In this document: piece after piece, positions 8,684 through 18,400 of the stretch
How positions within the stretch are numbered: position 1 is the first letter of the stretch
Layout: each line of letters starts with the position of its first letter
NCBI RefSeq assembly: GCF_001424165.1
Contig: NZ_LMOJ01000001.1
Coordinates: 709,194-773,193 of the forward strand
Reading direction: 5' to 3'
Source: Massilia sp. Leaf139
Lineage (GTDB): Bacteria > Pseudomonadota > Gammaproteobacteria > Burkholderiales > Burkholderiaceae_D
Length of the DNA: 64,000 nucleotides
Position numbers and translations under genes: made by a program
The notes under the pieces: generated by a model
The model's input: only the letters and a program-made list of their open reading frames with translations
Databases searched by the model: none
Told to the model about the DNA's origin: nothing

Positions 8684-9298
8684 ATGGCACTGCAAATCGA
8701 TATCGCAGCACGGCGCGAATTCCAATCCCGCGATCTGTGGGAAATGCATACTCTTCGCGCAAAAGTCTTCCAGGGCCGTCTGGGCTGGGAAGTGCCGGTT
8801 CTGTCGGGGATGGAAATCGATGGTTACGATGCCCTCGAGCCGCACTACATGATGATGCGCGAGCCTGGCGCAGGCATCCTGCGCGGCTGCTGGCGCCTGT
8901 TGCCGACCGACGGCCCCTACATGCTGAAGGATTCCTTCCCGCAGTTGCTGCACGGGCAGCCGGCGCCTTGCGACGAGCACATCTGGGAGCTGTCGCGCTT
9001 TGCCATCGAAACCGGCGGCAGCGGCCAGTTCGGCTTCTCCGAGATCACGATGGAATCCTTCGCCGCCATCACCCGCTACGGTTACGAACATGGGATCCAG
9101 AAATACGTCACCGTGACCACGACGGCGATCGAGCGCCTGCTGCGCCGCGCCGGCATCGTCACCGAACGCCTCGGCGCGCCGCTGGTGATCGGGGTCGAGA
9201 CGGCGGTGGCCTTGTATGTGGACATCGACGCGAGCTATCCGGCCGTGGTGAAGTTCGGGGCGGGCAAGCAGCGGGCCTATACGGGCTTGCCGCAGTAA
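8684..9298 (+). CDS. luxI: Acyl-homoserine-lactone synthase
   Basis: A 204-residue LuxI-family enzyme that makes an N-acyl-L-homoserine lactone from S-adenosylmethionine and an acyl-ACP. All invariant family residues are visible: Arg25, Phe29, Trp35 (LRAKVFQGRLGW), Glu44, Asp46 and Asp49, Arg71 (GCWRLLPT), Phe85, Glu102 and Arg105 (WELSRFAIE). ATG 8684 follows CAGGGAGAACGAC. The gene is preceded by the lux box and candidate RsaL site, so positive feedback by LuxR and braking by RsaL are expected. Its last 15 codons are repeated downstream as a non-functional echo (see 9425-9541). Confidence 0.95.
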   Translation: MALQIDIAARREFQSRDLWEMHTLRAKVFQGRLGWEVPVLSGMEIDGYDALEPHYMMMREPGAGILRGCWRLLPTDGPYMLKDSFPQLLHGQPAPCDEHIWELSRFAIETGGSGQFGFSEITMESFAAITRYGYEHGIQKYVTVTTTAIERLLRRAGIVTERLGAPLVIGVETAVALYVDIDASYPAVVKFGAGKQRAYTGLPQ

Positions 9299-9541
9299 AG
9301 CCGGATTGCAGGCCGTGGCGATGGCAATGGCGCTGCGGCCGTGCATGATCGTGCACGCGTGGGCTCGGGGCGCCCACCCTACGTTACACGACGGCCGCAA
9401 GCTCCGGTTACGGATACCGCGTAACTTCGGGGCGAGCAAGCAGCGCGGGTATGCGGGCTTGCCGCAGTAAAGCCGGATTGCAGGCCGTGGCGATTACGAT
9501 GGTGCTGCGGCTGCGCTTGATCGTGCACGTGTGGGCTCGGA
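9253..9541. repeat. Tandem duplication of the luxI 3' end and downstream DNA (172-bp period)
   Basis: Bases 9253-9369 (last about 45 bases of luxI plus about 70 downstream) recur at 9425-9541 with roughly 85-90% identity by eye. Shared anchors such as GGGCTTGCCGCAGTAAAGCC are all offset by exactly 172 bases. The second copy would encode a tail ending GYAGLPQ and a stop, with no start or upstream gene, so it is a remnant. The gap 9299-9638 otherwise holds only the palindromic repeats listed here. Confidence 0.85.
9358..9383. repeat. Palindromic intergenic repeat, inverted orientation
   Basis: CGTGGGCTCGGGG then CGCCCACCCTACG. It is the near-perfect reverse complement of the copy at 9605-9630, and the two face each other across about 220 bp that include the second luxI-tail copy. 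A third, decayed fragment (GTGGGCTCGG) is at 9531-9540. Confidence 0.8.
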
Positions 9542-9604
9542 GAACCCGGTGAACCTGTCATGAAGGCCATTAGCCTGCATGACCCCGTACAGTCCACCAC
9601 CATC

Positions 9605-9630
9605 CGTAGGGTGGGCTCCCCGAGCCCACG
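9605..9630. repeat. Palindromic intergenic repeat
   Basis: CGTAGGGTGGGC-TCCCCGA-GCCCACG, a stem of about 6 bases (GTGGGC/GCCCAC) with a conserved CGTAGG flank. It ends a few bases before the stop of the opposing GNAT gene at 9639. Confidence 0.8.
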
Positions 9631-9638
9631 GCATGTCG

Positions 9639-10154
9639 TCAAACGAGGTCGAATCGCATGATCTGCTCCATCCGCTCCGACCCCGGCCGCTGCGGCTCCG
9701 GTTCGCCGACGTCGACGAACCCCGCGCGCTCGTACAGACGGCGCGCGGCGGCGTTGCCGCATACGACCCCGAGCTGCATCGACCGGGCACCGATGGCGCG
9801 CGCCCAGACCAGCGCAGCGTCAAGCAGGGCGGCCGCCACGCTATGTCCCCGGCATTCCGGTGCGACCCACACCTGGAACAGATTCACCTGCCTGGGCTCG
9901 GCCGCATCCACCTTGGCCCAGGCCATGCCCGCTGACGCGCCGGCAAGCTCCGCCACCAGCGGCCGGTCGCGTCCGGACGTGGCGCCCAGCTTCAGGCGCC
10001 AGGCCCAGTCGGCATCGACGCGGGTTTCTTCTTCGGCCAGGGTGCTGCCGAACGCCTCCGGCGCATCCGCCAGCGCGCGCAGGCGCAGCGCCCGGTACAG
10101 CGGCCACTCGTGCCCATCCAGGATGCGTACCCGCACGGCCTGCGCGTCCGTCAT
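9639..10154 (-). CDS. GNAT-family N-acetyltransferase
   Basis: A 171-residue single-domain acetyltransferase. The acetyl-CoA binding region reads VNLFQVWVAPECRGHSVAAA, where the usual R/Q-x-x-G-x-G/A loop has the variant RGHSVA, followed by a C-terminal motif with GNAAARRLYERAGF. ATG 10154 overlaps the TGA of the peptidase gene upstream as ATGA, so it is probably translationally coupled to it. The acceptor substrate is unknown; the N-terminal segment (LYRALRLRALADAPEAFGST) is typical of GNATs close to protein or small-amine acetylases. Confidence 0.88.
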   Translation of the reverse strand: MTDAQAVRVRILDGHEWPLYRALRLRALADAPEAFGSTLAEEETRVDADWAWRLKLGATSGRDRPLVAELAGASAGMAWAKVDAAEPRQVNLFQVWVAPECRGHSVAAALLDAALVWARAIGARSMQLGVVCGNAAARRLYERAGFVDVGEPEPQRPGSERMEQIMRFDLV

Positions 10155-12244
10155 TTCAGCTGGGCGTACAGGAAGGAATAGGTCAGCGCCCACATGCGCG
10201 CCTGCTGCGTGTTGTTGGCCGCGCCGGCATGGCCGCCCTCCATGTTCTCCCAATACAGCACGGCATGACCCTGTGTCTCCATCAGGGCCGCCATCTTGCG
10301 CGCATGGCCCGGGTGCACGCGGTCGTCGCGGGTCGAGGTCGTGAACAGCACTTTCGGATAGTGCTTGTCCTTGAAGGCGTTATGGTAGGGCGAGTACTTG
10401 CCGATGAATTCCCATTGCTTCGGATCGTCCGGGTCGCCATATTCGCCCATCCAGGAAGCCCCGGCGAGCAGCTTGTGATAACGCCGCATGTCGAGCAAGG
10501 GCACCTGGCACACCACCGCATTGAACAGATCCGGGCGCTGGGTGAGGGCGGCGCCCACCAGCAGGCCGCCATTGCTGCCGCCCATGATGCCGAGGTGGCG
10601 CGGGCTGGTCACCTTGCGCTTGATGAGATCCTTGGCCACCGCCAGGAAGTCGTCGAAGGCCTTCTGGCGTTGCTCCTTCAAGGCAGCCTGGTGCCAGCGC
10701 GGCCCGAATTCGCCGCCGCCGCGGATGTTCGCCAGGACGTACACGCCGCCGCGTTCGAGCCAGCCGGCGCCGATCATGCCGCTGTAGGCGGGCTTCAGCG
10801 ACACCTCGAAGCCGCCGTAACCATATAACACCGTCGGATTCTTGCCGTCGAGCCGGGCGCCGCGCGGCTGCACGACGAAATAGGGGACAAGGGTGCCGTC
10901 CTTCGACTTGGCCTCGAACTGAGACACAGTGTACGGTTTGGCGTCGAACCAGGCCGGCATCGCCTTCAGGCGCTCGCGCCCGTCGCTTCCAACCTGGCCC
11001 AGGTACATCGTGGTCGGCGTCAGGAAGTCGGTCACGCTCAGAAAATAGTCGTCCGACTCGATCTCGTCGAGGGCGGCTACGCCCAGGGTGCCGATGCCGG
11101 GCGTGTCCACCTCGCGCCGCTGCCATTCGCCACTGTCGCGGCGCAGTTCGACCAGGCGGTTCTTCACCTTGTCGAGCACGGTGAGCAGCAGGGCATTGCG
11201 GGTGACGGCCACGCCGTCGAGCGAACTGGTGGAAGTCGGCGTGAACAAGGCCTCGAAATTGCGTTGGCCGCGCAGGAAGGCGGCAAAATCGATCGCCAGC
11301 AGGCTGCCCTGCGGCCAGGTGCGCCCGCCGACCTGCCAATCCGAGCGCAGTTCGATCATCAGCTGGTCGCGCACCGCATAAGCGTTGGCGTCCATCGGCT
11401 TGTCGATCCTGACCAGCTTGCCGCCTTCGCGCAGGAACACTTCGCTGCTGTAGAAACCGATCTGGCGCGTGACCATGTCGCGCTCGAAGCCGGGCGTCAG
11501 GTCGCGCCGCGCCGAGGCCGAGAGGTCGTCCGGCGCCGCTTCGAAGACGAGCTTTGCCTCCTGCAGCGGCGTGCCGCGTTTCCACTCCTTGACGATGCGC
11601 GGATAGCCCGAGGCCGTCATCGAGCCGGGCCCGAAGTCGGTCGCCACGAACAGCGTGTCGCGGTCGATCCAGGCCACGCTGCCCTTCGACTCGGGCAGGG
11701 CGAAGCCGCCGGCGACAAAGGCGCGCGTCTCGAGGTCGAATTCGCGCACCACGTCGGCGTCGCCGCCGCCGCGCGAGAGCGAGACCAGGCAGCGCGTGCC
11801 GCGCGGCTGCAGGCAGGCCGCGCCGGCCCAGACCCAGTTCTCGTTTTCCGTCTTGGCCAGCGCGTCGAGGTCGAGCACCGTTTCCCACTGCGGCGCCGGC
11901 TTGCGGTATTCGTCCAGCGTGGTGCGGCGCCAGATGCCGCGCTCGTGGGCCGCGTCGCGCCAGAAGTTATACAGGTGGTCGCCATGCTTGCTGACGTACG
12001 GGATGCGCTCCTTGGCGTCGAGGATGCCCTGCAGCCGCGCGCGCAGGGCCTCGTGCGCGGGCCCGCCCAGGCTGCCCTCCGACACCGCGTTGTGGGCGCG
12101 CACCCAGTCCAATGCGCGCTCGCCGCTGACGTCCTCCAGCCACGCATGCGGGTCGGGCGGCGTCGTTCCCATACCCTGTGCACCCGCTTCGGCGCCGGCC
12201 AGCGCCGCCACACCCAAGACTACTTCTGCCGCCGTTTTACGCAT
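10151..12244 (-). CDS. Prolyl oligopeptidase family serine peptidase (S9), exported
   Basis: A 697-residue protein with a signal peptide (MRKTAAEVVLGVAALAGAEA), an N-terminal beta-propeller (about 80-450) and an alpha/beta-hydrolase domain. The catalytic triad is visible: Ser in GGSNGG (about residue 556), Asp in STRDDRVHPGH (about 637) and His in EGGHAGAAN (about 671). The family cleaves short peptides after proline; the signal peptide suggests periplasmic peptide turnover. ATG 12244 has GGAGGA eight bases upstream. The frame stays open far upstream, but that stretch is antisense to the kinase gene and has no homology. The gene is divergent from the kinase at 12332 and coupled to the GNAT downstream. 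Confidence 0.93.
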   Translation of the reverse strand: MRKTAAEVVLGVAALAGAEAGAQGMGTTPPDPHAWLEDVSGERALDWVRAHNAVSEGSLGGPAHEALRARLQGILDAKERIPYVSKHGDHLYNFWRDAAHERGIWRRTTLDEYRKPAPQWETVLDLDALAKTENENWVWAGAACLQPRGTRCLVSLSRGGGDADVVREFDLETRAFVAGGFALPESKGSVAWIDRDTLFVATDFGPGSMTASGYPRIVKEWKRGTPLQEAKLVFEAAPDDLSASARRDLTPGFERDMVTRQIGFYSSEVFLREGGKLVRIDKPMDANAYAVRDQLMIELRSDWQVGGRTWPQGSLLAIDFAAFLRGQRNFEALFTPTSTSSLDGVAVTRNALLLTVLDKVKNRLVELRRDSGEWQRREVDTPGIGTLGVAALDEIESDDYFLSVTDFLTPTTMYLGQVGSDGRERLKAMPAWFDAKPYTVSQFEAKSKDGTLVPYFVVQPRGARLDGKNPTVLYGYGGFEVSLKPAYSGMIGAGWLERGGVYVLANIRGGGEFGPRWHQAALKEQRQKAFDDFLAVAKDLIKRKVTSPRHLGIMGGSNGGLLVGAALTQRPDLFNAVVCQVPLLDMRRYHKLLAGASWMGEYGDPDDPKQWEFIGKYSPYHNAFKDKHYPKVLFTTSTRDDRVHPGHARKMAALMETQGHAVLYWENMEGGHAGAANNTQQARMWALTYSFLYAQLK

Positions 12245-12331
12245 CCGATTCCTCCGTGTCCGGCGCCCCACGGGCAGGCCGATAGCGTATATTATCAACA
12301 ATCTTTCCTTACCCGAGGCTTGCAGACGTCG

Positions 12332-15300
12332 ATGGCCCTGTCGATCACCCGCAGCATAGGCGCAGCCGCCGGCGCGCGCGGCACCACGCGCGTGGTGCTG
12401 TGGGGCGCCGGGCTGTGGCTGGCGCTGCTGGTGGGGGCGATGCTGCACATGGCCGCCTCGCGCGCGGTGGAAGAAGAAGCGCGGCGCCGCTTCGAGGATC
12501 AGGCCCGCGCCACCCAGGAGCGCCTGGCCGGCGCCATCAAATCGTATACCGACCTCACGCGCGCGCTGGTGTCGCTGTTCGCGGCCAACGGAGATGCGGA
12601 CAGTCCCGTCACGCGCCTGCAGTTCCACCGCTATGTGGCCGCGCTCGACCTGGCGCGCCATTATCCGGCGGTCGATGCCGTCACCTATGCCCGCATCGTC
12701 AGCGACGCCGAACGCGATGCCTTCGAGCGCGCGGTGCGCGCCGACCGCAGCCTCGACCCGCGCGGCTATCCGGAATTCGCCATCAAGCCTGCCGCGCGCC
12801 GTCCCGGCTACACGGTGCTGACCTATATCGAGCCGGCCCATATGATGGACGGCAAACTCGGGCTCGACATCGCCGCCAATCCCGCGCCGGCCGCGGCGAT
12901 GGCGCAGGCGCGCGACCGCGGCGGCATCAGCGCCTCCGGCCACCCGACCCAGGTCGGCGGGCCGAAGCCCCACATCGCCCTCAACATGCGCGCGCCCGTT
13001 TACCGCGGCGGCACGCTGCCGGCCACCGTCGCCGAGCGGCGCGCGGCCTATCTCGGCGGGGTCGGCGTGTCGTTCTCGGTGCCGGCCCTGGTCGAAGGCG
13101 CGCTCGGCGCGCAGAACCGGGACGCCATGGCGCTGGCCCTGTTTGCGGCTCCCTCTGCGGCTCCCCCTGCGGCTCCCCCTGCGGCAGGTTCGGGGAGAAA
13201 GGCGGCTACCCCCGGCGCGCCGCTGGCCGTCGCCTCGGGCGACCGCCTGCTCTACGGCGACGGCGCGGTGCGTACCCGCGTCTTCGACGACGCCGCCAAT
13301 TTCAGGGCCGTGCTGCCGGTCGACTTCGGCGGCAGCCTGTGGAAGGCCCATTTCAGCGCGCCGAAGAGCGCGATGTTCCTGCCCAGCGATCATCGCCTGC
13401 CCCTGATCGCGCTGGCGGTGGGCTTCGCCGCCACGCTGCTCGTCTACAGCCTGTTCCTGTCGCTGTACTGGTCGCGCCGCGTCGCCATCGAGGGCCGCAC
13501 CCTGCTCGACACGGTGCTCGACAACCTCGACGCCTTCGTCTTCATGAAGGATCGCGACCGCCGCTTCCGCTACGTGAACGCGAAGATGGCGCTGGCGCTC
13601 GGCCAGGGCGCCGAGCGCATCGTCGGGCGCGCCGACCGCGAGGTCATGCCTGCCACACTGGCCGACGCCGCCTGGGAGCGCGAGCGCGCCGTGTTCGACG
13701 GCACCCGCCGCGCCAGCCAGGTCGAGATCCGGCTGCCGGACGGCGCGCCGCGCCAGCTGTGGGAAGTGAAGGTGCCTGTGCGCCTCGACGGCGACGTGAG
13801 CGGCGTGTTGTGCGTCGCCACCGACGTCACCGAACTGCACCAGCTCAAGGCCGCCGCCGACGCCGCCAACCAGGCGAAAAGCGACTTCCTGTCGAACATG
13901 AGCCACGAGATCCGCACACCGATGAACAGCATCATCGGCATGACCCACCTGGCCCTGGGCTCGACGCGCGCGCTGGCCTACGAACCGAAGCTGCGCGACT
14001 ACCTGCAGAAGATCTGGCATTCGGGCCAGCACCTGCTGGGCATCATCGACCACATCCTGGATTTCTCGAAGATCGAGGCCGGCCGTCTCGAACTGGAGCT
14101 GCTCGATTTCCGTCTCGACGCCCTGATGGACAATCTCGAAACCCAGCTCGGCGAAGCCGCTGCGGCGCGCGGCCTGCGCCTCGGATTCGAGGTGGCGCCG
14201 GAACTGGCGCGGCCCCTGCGCGGCGATCCGCTGCGCCTGGAGCAGGTGCTGCTCAACTTCGTCGGTAACGCCATCAAGTTTTCCGAACGCGGCACCGTGA
14301 CGATCCGGGCGCGCACGCTGGTGGCGCAAGGCGCCGACACCCTGGTGCGCTTCGAGGTCGAGGACCGCGGCATCGGCATCGCCCCCGGCGAGCTGGCGCA
14401 GCTGTTTACGACGCCTTTCCACCAGGCCGACCGCTCGACCACGCGGCGCTACGGCGGCACCGGGCTGGGCCTGGTGATCAGCAAGCAGCTGGCCGAGCTG
14501 ATGGGCGGCGAAGTCGGCGTCGAGAGCGAGCAGGGGCGCGGCAGCCTGTTCTGGTTCACGGCGCGCCTGGGGCAGGGCGGGGCGCAGGACGAGACGAACG
14601 TGCGCCGGCCGGCGCCGGTGCCGGTGGCGCCCGGACAGCGCCTGGACGGGGCGCGCATCCTCCTGGTCGAGGACAATGCCTTCAGCCAGCAGGTGGGGCG
14701 TGAGCTGCTGGAAAACGCCGGCGCCTCGGTGCGCGTCGCCGCCAACGGCAGCGAGGCGCTCGACCTGCTGCGGCGCGAGCGCGCCGACTGCGTGCTGATG
14801 GACGTGCAAATGCCGGTCATGGACGGCTTCGAGGCCACGCGCCGCATACGTGCCGACGCCGCCCTGCGCGACACGGTCGTGATCGCGATGACGGCCAACG
14901 CCGGCGTCGAAGACCAGGCCCGCTGCATGGCGGTCGGCATGAACGATTTCCTTACCAAGCCAGTGGCGCCCGCCCGGCTGGCGGCAACGATCGCGCGCGC
15001 CATCGGGCGTGAGGCGGCGTCTCCGCTGCTCGACACCGGGGTGCTCGCCGCCACCTTCGGCGCCGACCCCGGCAAGATGCGCAAGTTCGGCTTCATGTTC
15101 CTCGACAGCGCGCGCGAGGGCCTGGCGGAAATCGATGCAGCCTTGGCCGCGCACGACCTGGCGCGCGTCGGCGCCGTGGCGCACCGCCTGAAATCCTCGG
15201 CGCGGGCGGTGGGCGCGCTGGGCTTCGCCGACCTCTGCGCCGAGCTCGAGCGGCTGGACGGAGATGCGACGGCGGGCGATCCCGTCAAGCAAGCCCAGGC

Positions 15301-15394
15301 AAAAGCCCTGGGGGCACATCTGCACAGCATCTTTGCGCGGCTCGAAGCGGCGATCGCAGCGGAACTTGGCGCGCGCGCCACGGACGGCCGCTAA
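12332..15394 (+). CDS. CHASE-PAS hybrid histidine kinase with receiver and HPt domains
   Basis: A 1020-residue membrane sensor. Order: TM1 (about 25-45), periplasmic CHASE sensor domain (about 80-300, with HPTQVGG and ALNMRAPVYRGG), TM2 (about 355-378), PAS (about 390-500, FVFMKDRDRRFRYVN), HisKA (NMSHEIRTPMNSIIGM), HATPase_c (GTGLGLVISKQL), receiver (VLMDVQMPVMDGFEA) and HPt (AHRLKSSARAVGALGF). This is a complete ArcB/BarA-like phosphorelay chain in one polypeptide. CHASE domains sense small extracellular ligands; the ligand here is unknown and no dedicated response regulator gene is adjacent. A 12-base repeat array interrupts the region just before TM2. ATG 12332 is the first Met before TM1; its ribosome binding site is weak (CGAGG). 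Confidence 0.92.
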   Translation: MALSITRSIGAAAGARGTTRVVLWGAGLWLALLVGAMLHMAASRAVEEEARRRFEDQARATQERLAGAIKSYTDLTRALVSLFAANGDADSPVTRLQFHRYVAALDLARHYPAVDAVTYARIVSDAERDAFERAVRADRSLDPRGYPEFAIKPAARRPGYTVLTYIEPAHMMDGKLGLDIAANPAPAAAMAQARDRGGISASGHPTQVGGPKPHIALNMRAPVYRGGTLPATVAERRAAYLGGVGVSFSVPALVEGALGAQNRDAMALALFAAPSAAPPAAPPAAGSGRKAATPGAPLAVASGDRLLYGDGAVRTRVFDDAANFRAVLPVDFGGSLWKAHFSAPKSAMFLPSDHRLPLIALAVGFAATLLVYSLFLSLYWSRRVAIEGRTLLDTVLDNLDAFVFMKDRDRRFRYVNAKMALALGQGAERIVGRADREVMPATLADAAWERERAVFDGTRRASQVEIRLPDGAPRQLWEVKVPVRLDGDVSGVLCVATDVTELHQLKAAADAANQAKSDFLSNMSHEIRTPMNSIIGMTHLALGSTRALAYEPKLRDYLQKIWHSGQHLLGIIDHILDFSKIEAGRLELELLDFRLDALMDNLETQLGEAAAARGLRLGFEVAPELARPLRGDPLRLEQVLLNFVGNAIKFSERGTVTIRARTLVAQGADTLVRFEVEDRGIGIAPGELAQLFTTPFHQADRSTTRRYGGTGLGLVISKQLAELMGGEVGVESEQGRGSLFWFTARLGQGGAQDETNVRRPAPVPVAPGQRLDGARILLVEDNAFSQQVGRELLENAGASVRVAANGSEALDLLRRERADCVLMDVQMPVMDGFEATRRIRADAALRDTVVIAMTANAGVEDQARCMAVGMNDFLTKPVAPARLAATIARAIGREAASPLLDTGVLAATFGADPGKMRKFGFMFLDSAREGLAEIDAALAAHDLARVGAVAHRLKSSARAVGALGFADLCAELERLDGDATAGDPVKQAQAKALGAHLHSIFARLEAAIAAELGARATDGR
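13145..13185 (+). repeat. Short 12-bp tandem array inside the CHASE kinase
   Basis: Three copies plus 5 bases of GCGGCTCCCCCT (the first copy reads TCT at its end), coding an Ala/Pro linker (APSAAPPAAPPAA) in the periplasmic part. A unit of 12 bases keeps the frame whatever the copy number. Confidence 0.8.
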
Positions 15395-15486
15395 GCGCTC
15401 TTGCGCCCGCTTCTACCTTTCACGGCGCGGCCAAAGAGAGTATCCTGTTGCGCCTGAGCTCTCCAAACACCACCCCGACGTTCCCC

Positions 15487-18400
15487 ATGATTACCCCCGG
15501 CCTCCTGATTTTGCACGGCAACCAGATGGAAATGCTGCGCGAAGCCGTCTTCGACTGGCTGCGCAACCATCCGCTCGGGCCGCTGGAGCAGGAGACGATC
15601 CTGGTGCAGTCGAACGGGTTCGCCGAATGGCTGAAAATCGCGCTGGCCGAGGAACTCGGGGTCTGCGCCGCTACCCGTGTCGCGCTGCCGGCACGCTTTC
15701 TCTGGGAAGCCTACCGCGCCATGCTCGGGCGCGAGCGGGTGCCGAGCCGCTCGCCCTTCGACCGCGATCCGCTTACCTGGCGCCTGATGCGGCTCCTGCC
15801 GGCGCTGCTGCAGGAACCCGTGTTCGCGCCGCTGCGCCATTTTCTCCGCGACGGCTGCCCCGAGCGCCGCCTTCAATTGGCCGAGCGCCTGGCCGACCTG
15901 TTCGACCAGTACCAGGTCTACCGCGCCGATTGGCTGACCGACTGGGAGATCGGGCGCGACCAGCTGCGCCGCGCCGGCGGCGACCCGGTGCCGCTCGGCC
16001 CCGACCAGTGCTGGCAGGCGCGCCTCTGGCGCGCAGTGCACGACAGCGTGCCGCCGATGCAGCGCGGCAGCGGGCGCGCCGCGATCCACGAAGTCTTCGT
16101 CGCCAAGATCCTCTCGGGCGACCCGCCGACTTCGCGCCTGCCGCGCCGGGTGGTGCTGTTCGGGATGTCGGCCCTGCCTTACCAGACCTTGCAGGCGATC
16201 GCCGCGCTCTCGCGCCACACGCAGGTGCTGCTGGCCGTGCCCAACCCCTGCCAGTTCTACTGGGGCGACATCATCGAGGGGCGCGAGCTGCTGAAGGCGG
16301 CCCATAAACGCCAGCCGGCGCGCGAAGGCGTCGATCTGGCCACGCTGCCGATCGAGGAACTGCACGCGCACAGCCATCCGCTGCTGGCGAGCTGGGGCCG
16401 TCAGGGGCGCGACTTCGTGCGCATGCTCGACGAATTCGACAACGAAGCCGGCCGCCCGGAACTCGATGCCATCGCCAAGCTGCGGGTCGACCTGTTCTCC
16501 GAGGGCGACGGCGAGACCCTGCTGCAGCAGGTGCAGGCCGCCGTGCGCGACCTGCGCCCGCTGTCCGAGCATCCCCATGTCCCGCCGCCGGCTTCCGACC
16601 GTTCGATCGAATTCCACGTCACCCACAGCACCCAGCGCGAGGTCGAGGCCCTGCACGACCAGCTGCTGGCCATGTTCGAGCGCGATCCGACGCTGCGCCC
16701 GCGCGACATCGTCGTGATGGTGCCCGACATCGACACCTTCTCGGCCGCGATCCACGCCGTGTTCGACCAGCACCGCCGCAATGATCCGCGCTACATCCCC
16801 TTCGAGATCGGCGACACGCGCGACCGCAGCGTCAATCCGCTGCTGGTCGCCCTGGAGTGGCTGCTGCGCCTGCCACAGCAGCGCTGCCGCCAGAGCGAGA
16901 TCCGCGACCTGCTCGACGTGCCGGCGGTGGCGACCCGCTTCGGCCTGCACGAGGACGACCTGCCGACCCTGGGCGCCTGGATCGACGGCGCCGGCGTGCG
17001 CTGGGGCCTGGACCGCGAGCACCGCGCCGGCCTCGGCCTCGGCGCGGCGGGCGAACAGAACGCCTGGATCTTCGGCGTGCGGCGCATGCTGCTCGGCTAT
17101 GCCAGCGGCGCCGGCGCGCGCTTCGGCGACATCGAGCCTTACGGCGAAGTGGGCGGGCTGGACGCGGCCCTGGCCGGCTCGCTGGCCCAGTTCGTCGAAT
17201 GCCTGCTCGAGTGGCGCGCGCGCCTGGCCACGCCGCGCACCCCGCAGGAATGGGGCGTGCAGGCGCGGGCGCTGTTGGCCGCCTTCTTCGACGGCCGCGA
17301 GGAAGACGACCGCATCACCCTGGCCCAGCTGGGCGAGGCCCTGAACTGCTGGTTGGAGATGACGGAGGCGGGCGGCTTCGACGAACCGGTGCCGCTGGCC
17401 GTGCTGCGCGAAGCCTGGCTCGGCCAGATCGACCAGCCGACGCTGAACCACCAGTTCGTCTCGGGCGGCGTCACCTTCTGCACCCTGATGCCGATGCGCG
17501 CCGTGCCCTTCCGCGCCGTCTGCCTGCTCGGCATGAACGACGGCGACTTTCCGCGCCGCGCGGCGCAGAACGATTTCGACCTGCTCGCCATGCCCGGCAT
17601 GGGCCGCCCGGGCGACCGCTCGCGCCGCGACGACGACCGCTACCTGATGTTGGAGGCCCTGCTGGCCGCGCGCGACAAGCTCTACGTGAGCTGGGTCGGG
17701 CGCAACGTGCGCGACAATAGCGAGCAGCCGCCCTCGGTGCTGGTGGCGCAGCTGCGCGACTATCTGCACGCGGGCTGGAACATCGACCTGTCCACCCTCA
17801 CGGTCGAACACGCGCTGCAGCCTTTCAGCCGCCGCTATTTCGAGAAGGGCGGCCTCTTGACCTATGCGCGCGAATGGCGCACGGCGCACAGCAAAGGCGA
17901 GGGGGAGGGCGAACGCGCCATCGACAGCTTGCCGCCTTACGAACTCGAACCCGACTTCCGACTGAAGCTGACGCAGCTGGGCAGCTTCCTGAAGCAGCCG
18001 TCGCGCTACTTCTTCCGGCACCGCCTGGGCGTGATCTTCAACGCGGCCGAGGTGATCGGCGAGGACGAGGAACCGTTCTCGCTCGACGCACTGGATCGCT
18101 ACTTCCTGGAAGACAGCCTGCTCGACGACGCCGGGGAGGCCGAGGCGCTCGACGAGGTGCGCCAGATGCTTGACGCCCGCGCCGAACGCCTGGCGCGCGA
18201 AGGCGTGCTGCCGATCGGCCTGGTCGGGCGCCAGTGGCAGCAGCAGCTGGTCGAGGGCCTGGTGCCGGTGCGCCGCTGCTGGCTCAGACTCGGCGCGGAT
18301 TTCCCCGAGCCTGCGCCGAAGCTGGCGGTCAGCCTCGCCTTCGACGGCATCGTGCTGGAAGACTGGATCGACCGCCTGCGCACGAACGGCGAGCGAACCG

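Noticed and set aside
8689-9439. Minus-strand frames opposite luxI
   Set aside because: luxI keeps all invariant residues with a good ribosome binding site; the opposite frames lack any family match.
12245-15325. An upstream extension of the prolyl oligopeptidase frame by about 1000 codons
   Set aside because: The extension is antisense to the CHASE kinase and precedes an excellent ribosome binding site and signal peptide at 12244.
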